Shown: piece by piece, positions 25,101 to 40,100 of the stretch
Layout of the letters: the number at the start of each line of letters is the position of its first letter
Position numbering within the stretch: the stretch's first letter is position 1
Source: Drosophila pseudoobscura
Lineage: Eukaryota > Arthropoda > Insecta > Diptera > Drosophilidae
Assembly: GCF_009870125.1 (NCBI RefSeq)
Contig: NC_046679.1
Span: forward strand, 3,720,001 to 3,784,000
Direction of reading: 5' to 3'
DNA: 64,000 nt
Notes under the pieces: model-generated
Database searches by the model: none
Seen by the model: only the letters and a program-made list of their open reading frames with translations
Told to the model about the DNA's origin: nothing
Translations under genes and position numbers: made by a program

Positions 25101-28100
25101 GTAGTGCAACAGGGCGACACTGTGTTGCGGCAGTTAGTGGGCAGCGGCAATTACCCCGTGCCTCGTCCTGCAAGGACACACACACACACATCGTATTCGG
25201 GGGCCCATAATCATCAGCGCCAAACTGTTGACCCGCAAACAAACACACACAGAGGGACACACACAAAGTGCTCCAGGGACGGGAAATAGTTTTAAAATCC
25301 TCGAAACAGAGACAACTGCCAAATGAAGGGCACTCTAAACATTTCGCCAAGTCCCCGCCCACTTCGTGTGTGGGAGATTCTCTCTCTCTCTCTTTAAATT
25401 TGGGTTTCCAATCAACGCAGTCTTTCCAGAATTAAGTAAACGAAAATCTTTTCTTTTCTATAGAGTATTTTCCACCCCCCAAAAATTCACATGCGGAGAC
25501 AATTTGTGCACCCCCAAGTCTTTTGGCAGAATGGTTCCTTATGAAACCGAACCCTTTCGCGGCCGAAACGGCATTAAATGAAATTACAAAATATTTTTTC
25601 TCCCCTCTTGGGTTTGCTTTTGTTTTTCCCCAAAAGGGCCCCCCAAAGGTCCTCCCCCCACTACGCGCCCACTTATTTGATCTTGGTATTATTATTGTTA
25701 TTTTCTTTATGTTGTTTTTCTGTTTGTATCGGGACTTACCCATATACATGCAGGACAAAAGCAATTTCAATGCCGGAATCGAAAATTTCTCATTTTCCAT
25801 TTTCAGCAATTCGAGTGCAAGTTTTTCAATTTTATGTCGCATCTGTGGTGTGACCACGACTCCGACTCCAGAATCGATGGCTGCTCCAGCTCCAGCTCCA
25901 ACTGGTGCTCCTCCTCCTCCAGCAATGGCTCCTCCCTTTGCTCCTACACCTCCTCTCCCGATGGCCTCGCTCGGAGTAGGCAGCGTTGCAGGAGGCGACG
26001 GTATTCCACTATTGACCACGATGCGCTCTAGGCCCTGGGGCATAGCAATACAACAAAGAGATAAATAAATACAGTAAGCAATACATATGTACATTTATTT
26101 GTGTGTACATCATGGGGCGATGGGTGGGGCTGGGGCGAGCATCTCATAGAAATACCAATGCGGCTCTGCTCTGCTCGGTTCGCTTTTGAATTTTTATCAT
26201 TGCATACTTAAGTGGGTTTTTCAGTAATGGCCACGCTAATTGAGTGGCAAATTGTTATTGTTATTGCCTCTGTTGTCGCTGCGCGCCATTGAGCTTTCTC
26301 GCCATCGCCGCCGCCGCCACCGCCGCACTTTTTGGCCACTTTCATCCTGGCTCACTCTCGGTGGCCATCAAAGCAAAAGCCAGCGGCAGCAACAAGGACA
26401 CCACTCCGACCATCAGCAGTAACAGCACCAGCAACAACAAGCAACAACGAGCAACAGCAAATGGAACAATTGAATTGCGTGCAAATTTCATAAGTTGCTT
26501 AAAAAGTCGAATTTAATTTTCGTCCCGAACATCGGACCGACCGGAAGTATGCAGTGCAAAAAACAGTTTTTAATTACTTGTCGTTCAGTAGGATACGGCC
26601 CCACCCACTCGTAAACTGCAATTAAAATCCCAGCTCTATATTAAATGCTGGCAAATTACTGAGGAATTTTTATATGCATTCCCCATTCTCGCTCTATATT
26701 TTCGCGGCAGGCAGACAACGGAGTGGAGTGGAATGGGAAGGAATGGAGAGGAAAGGACGACTACGCAACGTTTAAAACAACATTTTCTACTCTTTTTCAT
26801 TACGCTCAATTTGGAGAACGCTTCAGTTGACCAAAAGCCCTGTGCAACACCCCATTCCATTCCCCATTCTCTGTCTATATGGCACACATGTGCGAGTTCC
26901 GGTCTGGCCAATAAACATTTGGCTGTTGCTCCTGCCAATCGCTGTGCGACCCACTGCTCTGAGCTCCTGCTCCGATCCTGCTCTGCTCTGCTCTGTCAGT
27001 TATGACAGCGTTGGTTTTTGGTTCTCAGTTCGGTTTGGTTTGGTTTTTTCCCTATGTTCCTGCCTGACAGCTTGGTCCGCTTTGGTTGCCGTGCCTTTTC
27101 AAAATTGTCAATCAAAAAACCAATTAAGCGCAACGTGGGTTGCCCTGTCCCTGTCCCCAACCCCGACCCCGACCCCGTCACCGGCTTAGTTGAACAAGTC
27201 ATGGATGGCGGATGGCGGATGGTGGATGGCGTCGTCGCCGGGGGAAATGGTCGAGCTCGAGCGTTTAGCTCGGTCAATGGCAGTGAGATTTGTTGCATGA
27301 CTGCCGCGGCTGCCCCGCTGGCTGACTGCTAGTAAGTGGCTTGGTGCCGGCTAGACAAGGCTGACAACCGTTTAAGTGGCATGCTAAGTCATTTTGCTCT
27401 GCTGTACTACTATCCACACTCTACAATCTACAATCTTATGTCCACGGAATACTCACATGCAGAACACACAGATAGAGCTCCTCGTTGTTGGTCGTCTTCA
27501 GGAAATTATTGGCCGCAATGATTGTATTTGACAATAGATGACATTGCGGCACGAATTTCGATGTCCACTCGATCAGGCTGTAATTGAGCGTCCAGACCAG
27601 CTTCGTGTGCTCATCGCTGAGCTGCAGGGGGCTGAAATGGGGAAGACAGGAAACCGTTTAGTCCTTGGGGCGATTGCAAAACGATAGCCTACCGGGGCCC
27701 TGGCCCCAGACAGCAATCAATGCAGAAGGCCCTGGGCCCTGGTTCTCGACTCTGGCCTGGCCCACTGCATGTTTTCATTTAAATTAATTACAAGGCTGAC
27801 TACCGCAGAATTGCATCCGCTGCTGCTCTCCGGCTCTCTGGCTTCGGCTCCGGCTATTGGGCTTTACTCAATGACCAGGAAAGCTTTTGCCCCCCCTCCG
27901 TTTCTTATTGGCGCTGAAAATTACAAAATAATTAGGCCAGGAACGGAACGGCCCTGATGATTAGCTGCCGTGGTTGCTGCCACTGACGTCGCTGCTTTGT
28001 TCCTGCGGCTCCGGTTTTCACGGGTAGGCAATACATTGATGCTGCCGCTGCTGCTGCTGCTGCCGGTCAACAATTTTCGTTTCGTTGAGGTTTTGGCCAT

Positions 28101-31100
28101 ATTGGTTTGGCATACGCTGCGTATACGTGTGCTTGTGCATATACGCAATTTAAGTTTTATGATTTTCGGGGCTTGGAATTTTGAGTTTGTTTCTTTCAAG
28201 GATGCATGCTGCATGTGGAAGTTGCATGTAGAACTTTCTGCCGCACAATAACAACAACGTAATGGATTGGAAACAAAGCAACTGAAGTGCTGTATATAGG
28301 AAATTCCATCAGAAGCCGCGGAAGCAGAGGCTCCCGGAGCTGCTGCGCCACTGAGCCAATAATTAGAATTCGTTGGCGAACATAAACTACAACAAGAATA
28401 ACAGCACTATAGTGCCATTGATCAGAAGCTGTGCTTGACTTTGGAACAGGAACAGAGCCGGCAGGAGTCGGAGGAATCGGAGGAGCAGCAGCCGCACCAA
28501 AGTTTCAATGGGGCCATGGTTCATCGATGTTCTGCACGTTGTCGAGCTATTGCAACTTCCACTTCTGACATATCCTTTACAGGCGAGAGGAGGGATGGTA
28601 TTGGGGCTGCCAGCTTCCGGCGCAGTCCTTGAAAAGTTTTTGATAACACCCTAAACAGGCAGCCAGGCTGCAGAGGCTGCCAGGTAGAAGTGGCAGACAG
28701 CAAAGACCACAAAAACCCAGATGCCGATGAGCAGAGGTAACTAATGCGAGATGAGAACTTTTGCCATTAGTGAGTGGATCTGTGGAGCACATATAGACAT
28801 GGTGGAAGCGCCAGAATGTGGGCTCGGATAGGGTCGTCCGCTTAAAGGCAATCCGATGAGCGGTGGCGGCTTTAGGTAAATCCCTTTCTGGGCATGCAGT
28901 GCATCCAAAGCATCCTGGTTCTCGCCCCGTCTGCGGCCGTTAATACGGCAAGGAGACCAAAAGTATACCATATCCCCGTTTTCCAAGAACTCACCTCTCG
29001 TCAATAATGCCATGGCGATTGATGTAGCCCACAATTAGAGCCCGCAACAATGCCAGCTCCTCGCTGAGCTTGCCCATGGCCGTGTTGGTCTTGCTGCAGC
29101 ACTCCAGCAGACAGATCAGGCCCTGCAGCGTGGCGATGCGTATGAAGCAGTGCGTGCTCTTCAGGTAGACGTTGCCAATCAAAGAGCACAGGGCCTGCAG
29201 CTCGCTCAGGCTGGGTATAAGGAGCGCCTGGCTGCGGCACAATAAGTAGATTATGTGCTGCAAAGAACGGTAGTGCCATTAGAGGTGGCAGCAATGGAAA
29301 TACACGGTACGGGTAATCTCACCTGATGCGAAATCGTATCATCCATTGCAACTTGCTCCTGGAGTCGGAGGGCGCGGTCCTTGATCCATTTGACTTGGTC
29401 GCGACTCTCGCAGATCTCGCAAAACTTTACCAAATTTGGCAGCACCAGGATGTGGTTGAGCTGTCAAAGGAAATGCATGCAACACAATGCCGCAAGGAGA
29501 AAGCAATAGTTAGACATGGACATAGACATTTTGCACACAAATTAAATTACAGCAGAATCACGGACAGCGAGCACGGACCATGGCAGACCCCAAAGGATCA
29601 CTCAAAATAGACTGGCACTGGCACTGGCCCTCGGTCTGGCATGCCGCTGTAATGTCTTGCATAATCAAATTATACTCCACGGAACGCAGCGGCCGCTGTG
29701 GCAGTTGCTGCCAATGCGCGGGACGTGACAGTCGCCCGACTCTGGCTGACATTCATTCGGACGCAGGACTCACCTCGATCATCTGCTGCAGTACGTCAAA
29801 GACCATCTGCGTGCTGCTGCGAAAGTCAATTCCCGACAGTTGTGTAAAATGGCGATAGTTGCGCATTGCAATGTCAGGCACATCCGCATCAAAGGAGGCG
29901 GCCGACGAGGAGGCGGCGGGCTTAATGTCCGCCGAGGCCGTGGAAGGGGCTGCCCCCAATGTATCCGCGTCTCCTCCCACATAGGCCTCCATCTGGGCCC
30001 AGCTGAAATTGAGATCGTATTGATTGGCCGCAAAGTTGCGTGTGCCAATCACATTGTCCCGGGCCAGCTGCCGCTCCAGATTGGCCTGATAGAAGACGTT
30101 GCATGCGTCCACCAGGAGCTGCACTTTGTGCAGTTTCTTCAGGCTGTGAAAGGCATTTAAATAAATTGAGGGATGCGTGTGGCACACCAGTTATTGCCAC
30201 ATGCCATCGATTAAATAGCCCAGACGCGCAAACGCGTACGCCGACAGAGGGGAAAAGTCAAAGCCAGGCCCATCCGAGTAAAAACTATTTGCTTGTAATT
30301 AAAAACTAATTTATAAAGTCAACAGCAGGCGACAGTGTTCTGTTACACAAAACAAAGCAACAAACCCAACAAAACACCAACAAACAGGAGCAATTTCTGC
30401 TGGCTAATACGGAAAATATATATGTCACAAATTTCCTGAGGGTTTACCGGACAAATTTCTGATATTTTTAGCTTACTTTCTGTTTTTTTTTGCTCTGCTG
30501 TTGCAGCGTCTCCCCCAAAGGCAATTGAATCCCGTTGACCACGAGACATACATACATACGAGTATATGTGCTCGAAACAAAAAAAGGGGAGCTTTTGGCA
30601 CTCGTTAACTTTTAAAATTATTTTCATAATTCATGTGCTCCCGACACGACACATGCCATCATATGGCATAGCCGTAATGCTCGTCCCGGCACAAAGACGC
30701 TTTTTTCGCTTTTAATTAAAAGCGCAGACATTGTAAAAGCATCTGAAAACTTGTTACCCAAATTGTTTCGGGCCGCTTCCATGTTAACAAATTAGTTGCG
30801 CATTTAAAGTTGAAGTTGAGGGATTTTTGTTCGCAATACTCGCTCTCATTTGGGACGAAATAATAAGCGCCACAAAACAGGAACAGCAACAGCAACAGGA
30901 ACACCGAAAAATCGGAAGTGAGGCGAAATCAACAGACTCTAAACTTTTGTCGTTCGCATTTAATTTGTACTTTTTGCCATTTACACATTTAAAACTTTTC
31001 CCCACTGCGTTCTGAATTTTAATTTTCATAAATTTCCGCTTCGCCTCTCCTCACCATGTGGCATGGGGCATGTGGCAACAACAGGGACCAGGACTGGGAC

Positions 31101-34100
31101 TGGGACTCACCTAATGCTGTCACAAGTGATGCGCTGCCAGCGCGTCGTGTGATGGAACTGGCCGGTGGCCGCCTGGCCCACAATGGGAAAAGTTTTGTAC
31201 GTCATTAAAAGTTCCATGATGGCCTGCAGGCAGACCTGCTTGATCTGGAACTGCTCCTGCTGATCGACCATGTGCTCGTCGTACACCTTGTTGATCAGCA
31301 GCAGGAAAGTCATAAAGTACTCCTCGAACTGCTGCCGTGTGGTAAAGCCAAAGATTGAGAGCCTGCAAAGGGGGGTACAAATCACGGGGGAAAGTTGCCA
31401 TACATAAGTGTCAATTTAATTACCAATACGTGTGTGCACACATATACAACGTAAATATATGCGTCTGAGTATGCGTACGAGTGTGTATGTAATTAATTGA
31501 AAATTTCTGCATAAAATGTTTTCAGCAAATGCTTGAAATTTTAATTCAATTAGCCCGAGCTCTTGAAATATTTAAAATACTCTGATATAAAATGGTAGTA
31601 GAAGGCCTAAAATGTCAATTAATCTTCGATTATTTTGGACGGCTGCAGGCTTGATGGCTGGAAACTTCATCCAATATGCCAGGCATGTCTAATGCAGGCA
31701 GGTCCTTCGCCTGGAGTGCTGATGGTGCTGCTCCCTGCTCCCTCTTGGCTGCTGACTGTGTGGCGGTTTCAGTGCAATTAGCAACAATGTTTCTAGAGCA
31801 AAGGCAGCCGTCCGCATCCGCATCCGTATCCGCATCCGCATCCGCATCCTGCCTTTCCCCGACGTGCCTTTTGTTGGCAGCCATCTGAAACACGCACACA
31901 TGCATTTATCTCACTTTGCTCATAATTTGTTTATATCGCTCGCTGCCTCGTCCTCGTCCCCAGCCTCTGTCCTCCATGGTGATGGCATCTCTTCCTGGTG
32001 CCTAGTACCGGTGCCTGGCACTGTGCTATGATGTCTTTTAGCCAAGCTTTTAGCCCCTCTGTGGAGGCCAAAATGCATGCTGTCTACGCTGCTTCTCGCA
32101 GAGTTCCATCTAATAGAGTTGTTGATGTTCCGCTCTGTCAGCCCTTTGGGGGATTTTGTCGTTATCATCCTCGGCACCGATGATGTCGCCGCCGCTGCTC
32201 CTGCTGCTTCTGCTGCTTTCCTGATGTTGATGTGGTTTTGATGTTTGTGCTTTTGTCAGGCATCCAAAAATGGATTGGCTTTGGAGTATGCATACTTTAA
32301 AGGGAGTCAACTTTGGGGTCTAGGCTCTAGGGTCTGGGGAAACCGACAACCGACCAGCGAACAGCGAACAGCGACAACCATCCATCTATCCCATGGACAA
32401 TTATTCCGCCCAATTCCTGGCTGATGACGATTCCGCTGCTGACAGCGTAATGATGACGACTGGCATCGAAACAATCGCTGTGGCGGTAGTGGCGGTAGTA
32501 ACGGCAGTGTGGAAGCTGTCAGGCGACACAAGGACGAGGCAAAACAAGCAAAGCCCAGCCAAGGACAATGACGATGACAATGAAGTCTTACGGCCAACAC
32601 ATATGAGCACATGTGTGTCCTGTGTGCAATGCTCTGCTCTGTGCCTGTGTTTGTAATAGAACAACAGGATGTTGATGTTTCCAGTTGCGGTTTAGCCGTA
32701 GTCGTCGTCGTCGTCGTCGTCGTTGTCCTCATCATCGCTCCATGTAGTAGCTGCCATGCGCTCGTCATTGCTGTCAGAGCATTGTCAGCAAGTTTGCGTT
32801 GCTTCTGCTCCTCCTACTCCTGCTCGTGCTCCTGCTGCTCCTGTCAAACACAATGACAACGACAACCCCAACACCATCTTCTATGCCACAGAGCCTCCTA
32901 GTCCGTTGATAAGAGAGTGTACGGACGGACAGACAGTTGACCAGTCGTCGGACAATGGACAATGGACCACAAAACATGCCGGGGGCATGGTGACAAAATC
33001 ATAACTGGAATGGCTTAAGGTGAGATCCAAGCCACAAGCTGATTTAATTAGCTACAGTAGCTACAGTGAAGCCTGGCCCAGGGTCCACTTAAGTCAGAGC
33101 TCATTCTGATTGCAACACACTCACCGCTTGACAAATTGACGTAGAATATCCACATCGCTCAGACTGTCCACTGGAATGGTGGAGAGCTTGCCATCGGCCT
33201 GTTGCTTCTGCAGCTGCTGCTGCGTCTGCTGCTTCTGTGACTCCTCCGGTTGCTGGATGAGCTCGTGCGGAGTCACCGCGTAGGCATAAAACTGGTGCGT
33301 GCGTAGCAGAGCGATGCCAATGGAGGCCAGCAGCGTCTGCAGGAAAGAACGAGATGGGCAGAGTCGGGTCAGACTGATAAATGAGCAGAAGAGAATGTCA
33401 CTTACCAATGGAACTTGGACCGGGGCCAGCTCATGGCCGGCGAACTGCAGGCGTGCATCCTCGCAACCGACTGCCAAAACCCTGCCGCTGTCGAGGGACT
33501 CAATATCAATTTGCGTTTCAATCAATTTGGCCAAGAAGATGGCCTGCGGTGCTGGGTCTGGGGCCTTGGTTGCCGTCAGACGATGCCGTTGATAGAAAAT
33601 GGTCTCCTGCAGCATGCAACGGGCTGAGTGGCAGAGAACCTCAAGCAGTTCGCAGCGAAGGGCAGCATCCGTGCTGGCGTTGAGGTCTCGCCAGACGCGT
33701 GGCTGTTGCAGCAACGCATCCATGGTGGCCAGCAGCACGCCCAGGGCATCTTGTTCCATCTCTTGTCGTGTTGGCTTCCGCAGAATTTGTTTGGCCACCC
33801 TCGCCAGCCACTTTAGGTATTCGAGAAGCACCGGCACCTGCTCCTGATGCAGCAGATTCTCGCCCACAAACTTCTCCATCACCCTCGCATCGATGTAGAT
33901 GAGGGCCGTGTGTTCGATGCTGCGTAGGCAGTCCATCAGTGTGGCCACAGCCCGGGCCACATCCAGCTGCTCGGCAGTGGGTGGCGCCGCGGGGCACGTA
34001 GGCCTAGTGTTGGCCACCCGCCCCATCAGCAGGGAGCAGGACACACGCGCCAGCGGCGGTAGTTGCATGTAGTTGATGTGTGGGGCATGTTGGATGCACT

Positions 34101-37100
34101 TCTGCCGGAAGACGGACAGCATGGCGAACAGGGAGCCGGCCAGGGAGTGGCGCAGGAGACGAGCCTCCTGCTCGGGGCCCAGGCTACGCAGCAGGCGATT
34201 CAGCTTCGGCTCCGACTGGATCTCCAGCAGCAGGAGCATCAGTTGCTTCTGCTGCTGAGGAGCATCCGCATGCTGGGTGGCAAATTTGATTAGCTGTTGG
34301 GGGCGGAAAATGTTGTCAAAAGGAGGCGACGGAAGAGACGGAAGAGAGTACAACAAATTAGCTGTGGCAGTGGCATAATGGCCAAGAGCTTGTCCCATTT
34401 ACCTGCGCGAAGAGCCAGCTCTCATCAATTATGCGCGACGACGTCGCCGTTGTCGTCTCATTGTCCTGCTGGCACTCGAGGTCCTTCAGACTGCGATGAG
34501 ATGCAATGAAACATAAATAAAAGCACGCTGGGATAATGGCAGTAGCTTTCAACGAACGCTGAGTACTCTTCCCAGCACTTCTCCCGCCAAGGGCTCGGAT
34601 CAAAAGGACCCCGGCCTTTGTACGAGTGTATATTGAACTGAATTTAAATGGCTCCGCAGGATCCACAGCAGCAACAGCAGCACTTGCTCTTGATGAATAA
34701 TGGGGGAAATTACTTACAGCAGGGTTCGCATTGCATCCTGGTCCTCGCCCCCGGCCAGATCCCCGTCCAGGAGCCGCTCATAGATGATGGCGCGGGCGGC
34801 CGGGCCACTCTGGGCGGTGAGGCGGCGGGCCAGTCGCTCCATGGGGAGCTGCTGGGCCCGTTCTCCGTCGTGCAGCTGGTGGAGGCGACTCAGCAGTTGC
34901 AGGGCCTGCAGCGTGGGAGCTGCATCGCCGCCAGCGTCTCCCGAGGCGTCCTGCTCCTCCACATCGGGCTCACAAAGGCGCGCCAGCAAACGAAGAACGA
35001 TCCGAATTGATGGCTGAGTGAATCGAAATGGGAAGAATGGGAATGGGAAGTGGGGTGTCCCCACCGCACACAATGCCATTGAGATGGCTTCATTATGCAA
35101 TGATGCAAAAACATCCAGAAGAAGAACTTACCCGGTTCAATCGGTGCGCGTTCCGGAGCAGAAGCACCTGCAGTAACGAGCCGCACTCGCGACGCACTTG
35201 GCACAGCTCGCAAAGGAATTCCAAGTGGTCAGCAATTAGGAAATTCAGATACTTGCCGGCGAACAGGCAGCGCACTTGTTGCGGACTCCAATCGCGGGCC
35301 TGCAATTAGTGGACAATTGGAAAGTTGATTTGACGATGGCCATGGGAGGCAGGCTGACGCTCCTCTGGGTGCCTGGTTGTCGGTCCATTGGCTAATGGCG
35401 CCAACAAGTGGCGCATGTTCGAGTGGCAATCAATTAAAATTATGCACAGCATTGCGCCTGGGACCGGGACCGGGTCGGGCTTAAAGTAAGCCTACGGTTT
35501 AAAGGCCAATTGTCATTGGCAGGACACGGAAGCCGACCTCGAAACCAAAAACCCGACGCGGTGAACCGCAAAATTGCGAGTGCGACAACTGTCAGCCGGA
35601 AAAACTGCCAGTGTTTGTGGGGGAGTTATTCCGAGTTCCTCCCCCCACTGAGGCGTACAGGCAGCCAGACAGACAGACAGGCAGACAGACACCCTGTCGT
35701 CTGCCAAATTCAAATTAAACTAATGTGTGTCCCCCCTCCACACTCATCCGGGGTGAACAACTCTTTCCACTCTTTCCACTTGCAACTCACTTTACTCTCC
35801 AAACCCGCCACTGCCCCCTACTTACCACATTTGCACGACAAACTTCGCGCAGCACGGCACGCTGCAGGTTCCATTTCAGTGGCAGATGGGCGGCCTGCTC
35901 CAGCAGGACCAGCGGCTCCTCCAGACGCATGGCCAGTGCGAGTTTCAGGCAGGCCAATAGCACCGATTCCAGCGATGCGGAGCCACCGCCACCCCCCTGC
36001 CCCCCGGCGGCACTCATCAGCAGCAGGTTGTAGTATTTGCAGAGAAATTCAGATTCGGCCAAAACCAAACGGAAAACTGATTGAAGTGCATCCTTGTGCC
36101 GTGAGCGGCAGCAAACATTGTGCAGGGCGTTAACGAAGCGCCCGGCCAACTGGCAGTAGGCGTGCCCGGCCACGCCGGAGGATGGAGGAGGATCGGTGTG
36201 TGTGCCCATTCCGAGCAGGGCATCCAGGCAGGCCAGCAGTTTCTCGCTTAAAACTTTGGCGAAATAGTTAATTTCGCTTATGGCCGAACGGGACGAGGCG
36301 GCAGTAGCGGCGGCGGCCCTGGCAGCTGCAGCCGCCGAAGATGTCGATGGGGCTTCGTCCTGCCACTGCTGGATGGCTGTTGATGGGGATGCTCCTGAGG
36401 CTGAGGCGGCGGCGGCAGCAACGGCTGCTGCCTGCAGACGACGCTCGGCGGTTGGATTATTTTTCAAATAAAGTTTTATGTGATTCACTAAATAAATTTC
36501 CTCGGTTTTAAGGATTACATTTGCCAGCATAACCATGGCCATAGCTAAATCACCAAAGTTGCCAACGTCCTGCAAGAGACAGAGAGGGAATCGGATAGCC
36601 AGAGTGAGTGAGAGAGATAGGTGTTTGCAAGTTCCCTGGCGGCTGATGACTCCTTTCGTTGTTGACCGCCAGTGCAGTAAAGTGTGAAACTTTGCATAAA
36701 TTTGTGCGACAATGTTGCCGCGCAACAACATCAACATATTTTCCTCGTGGTAATTAGAAGGTTGGTGCAGTCCGCCACATGTGCCACATCCCGTTCGCAG
36801 GCTGTGGCACATTTTAAATGGTTTTTCTCACAGTCAATGTTTGCGCGCAGAATGTTATTTAAGTTGTGGCGCTTTTTCAATTTCAATTAAAACGCCGCAT
36901 AGCCATATATCCCATACTAGCACTCAGAAATCGTGAGAAGAGGAAAAACTCAATTACTCATGCCACCTGAGCGGCAAAGACTGCATGAAACTCTGTTAAT
37001 TTTTCTGCCCCGACTGTGTCCTGCCTCCTGTGCCTCTTGTTTGTAAGTGCGTCCAAATTAAATAAACGATAATTAGTTAAAGTTTTTTAAGCTTTGCGCA

Positions 37101-40100
37101 TAATTTACAAGTTAAATGAAGTTGAATAGCCGGCGGGAGGGCCGGGGAACGTCAGCACACAGGAAGGCTGGAACTCCTTCTCTCTGACCAGCGGCTAACG
37201 GGGGAGGCAAGGTAACAGTGTAACTGTTAGACAGACAGGTGGATCCACGAGAGTCAAGTGGGGTGGGCGTGGGCTCCACATCCACAATCGACTGCCTACA
37301 ACCACGCGCATGGATGCATGGATGCATGGATACATAGAGGGATGCATGGAACGAGAGCCAGAGCCTGTGCGAGTGAGACTGTGTAATTAAGTTGGTTTTA
37401 ACTGTAGCATAACGGCTGACTGGGCCGAAGGGTAGATGGTGGCTTCGTGGATGATGGTTGCTGGTTGCTGCACTGCCCTGAGGCATGCCCCAACCATGAG
37501 GCAGCTGACTCTCTGGCTGACTGGCTGGATGGCAGCTCGACAGTTAATGCATGTGTAGCTTAAATGCGCATTAATAGTTGAAAATGTGCGGCGTTGAAGC
37601 GTAGGTATTAAAAATGTCACGTATACGACATGTGTCACATTAACTACGACGCCACATGGATCAGCAGCAGGAAGAGAGGCAGCCTGCAGGGGGGGCAGGG
37701 GCAGAGGCAGGCCAAAGCAGGCAGCAACAGAGACCCAACGAAAACGAAATAAAAAATTGCCCCGTAACTGCAACTAAGTGCATTCGTGTGTATGTAAATG
37801 CGACCAGTTGGACGCTTGGATGGGCGTGGGGCATAGTGCGGAGGGCGTGGGCGTGGGCGGACAGGCAATGACAAATCGTTGATGAGCTGGCTGCTAGTAG
37901 CCATGGGCTGGTATGGTGCATGATGAGTGTCGTGCCCCCCTCCCGTACAGGTGGTGTATGGGTCTATGGGTAACAAACTTATTCCATGGGATGGGCAGAA
38001 CAGAACGGACGCTGGGGAATACCCTGGGTGATAAGTGTGATGCAAAACGGAAACGGAAGTAGAAAGCTTGTCACCTAACGTAAGCATCTACTTGCACACA
38101 GCAACTTCATGTCAATGAGATCAATGCTGCCCTTGAGTACAAACTACAAGTGTTGTAATTTGTGGCATTACTTCAATTATGTTATTAAGTGGATGCCAGA
38201 CGACACCTGTTTCATGACTACTCAGGACTCAGTGCTCAGACTCCAGAACTCAGAACTCGGGGCCCGGAGACACTCACATGTCATTACAAATTGGCAGCTT
38301 GCCAGGCAGCCAGCCAGCCAGTCAGCCAGTCAGCCAAGGTGCCACATCGATGATTGGCCTCGGCTGAGAGACAATTTTCTGTTCATTTGCATGTCGGACT
38401 GGATTTTAAGTTTCTGTCTGCATTCATAAATATTACAAATTGCCTGACGCCTCAAAGTGTGGGCCTGTATGTATATTTAAGCAGGCATTACGCATATTTA
38501 TGAGTTCAATCGAGGACACACACACACATCACGGAGAGACACCGACATTCGCACAGACTGTGGAATAAAGACGGAGGCCAGACAGAGCCAGAGCCACAGC
38601 AGAAGAATATCTGACAAAGTCTTAATGCATGCAGTAATTGATGCATTGACGGGCATCTGTGGATTGTCTGAGTGCTTTGTCAAGTTTTAGCTGCATGAAT
38701 ATTGCACCTCACCTGCTCGATGAAGAGCTGCAGCAGCTGCAAGAATCCCTTGCTGTCGGCCAGCACATGGTTGCCATTGTTGCGGAAGCAGCTCTCCAGC
38801 AGCCGCAGATCCCCGGCCGAGTGCAGGCGCCAGTGGCGCGAGCAGAGAGCTCGACACAGCAGCCCATAAACGGCATCTGCGTCCTGGGCAGTGCGATAGG
38901 AGGCACTCTCCAGCTGCTGCAAGCTGCGCTCGTAGAGCAGCAGCAGGGCCAGCACCTGTTGACTGGGTCGCGACTCCACAAACTTCTCCAGCATGCCCAG
39001 CACCACCTCCCGCTGGGTGTCCAGCTCGCGTCTCTGGGCCAGCAGCGCCTCTCGGGTTTCCGGCGTGGGTGCCGCTGTCAGCGGACTCTGGCCCCCGGCT
39101 CGCCCTGAGTTATTGCTCTCGCAGTCCAGGGCCTCGTCCAGGTGGCTGTGCATGAAGAACAGCTCGTAGCTGAGGGTCTTCAGGGCCAGCAGGGCTACAT
39201 CGCGCACAGCGCTGTTGGCCAGCAAATTGTTTGTGATGCTGATGATCTTTGGGATCGTGATCAGGGGTCGATCACTCTTGTGGGTCAGTTGCACTAGGAA
39301 TCTCAGCATGGGTGGAACAATGATGAAGGCGTTTCTGCAGAGAAATAAGGTTTAAGAGCTAATTAGGAGATGATGCTGATTACCCACCTATCTATTCCGC
39401 TTTCAATCAAATCCAGATTGCTGAGTATCTGATCGAATATCACGTTCTTCGAGTCCAGTATGCTGTAGGTAACGTTCAGTTCCAGCAGCTGCGATAGGAG
39501 CATCAAAATGGGCGCCTGAATCAGCGCATTGGATTTCATGAAGAGCTGTCGGAGAGGGGAACAAAGAGGAACATGTGGTATACTAGTGCTGGGCAAATGT
39601 TTGCCATTAATAAAATATCAATGGATGCCCTCCGACCCCGACACAGAGAGAACCAGACACACTCACACACACACATGCAGATTAAGGGACCGCTGCAGAG
39701 GCAGGGCAGGGTTCGTGTTCGTGTCTGTGCATTTTTAATCAAACAAATTGGTTACAACTAAAATTAATTAGCCATCGCTGGCCAGGATCGCTGGAGGTCC
39801 TACTCCTGCCCAGCTCCTGCTTTTGCTTTTGCTGATGGTACTCACCGTCAGACAGTAGATGACCAGTGGCTCGAATAGCTTTATAAGCCGAACGCAGTCG
39901 CCCGACGGCGGAGTGGCTGGCTGCAGGCCCTGCACAAACAGCATGCCCAGTGCCTGGAGTGGGGATGCATCAATTAGTGGCTGAGTTGTAGCTCCTGCTC
40001 CACCTCCTGCTGCTCCTCCGGCTGGCTTTGAATTTATTGTTGGCCAAAATGTGGAGCCTGCGCCATGGCCCCTGCCCTTGGCCGCAAAGTAGGGCCGCAC

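Noticed and set aside
31630..31905. 91-codon minus-strand frame with Asp-Ala repeat, possible extra htt exon
   Set aside because: Exon 21 joins exon 22 directly in phase, and in the phase set by exon 21 this block reaches a stop.
32393..32664. Overlapping 87-codon frames on both strands in htt intron 21
   Set aside because: Complementary low-complexity sequence; no independent support.
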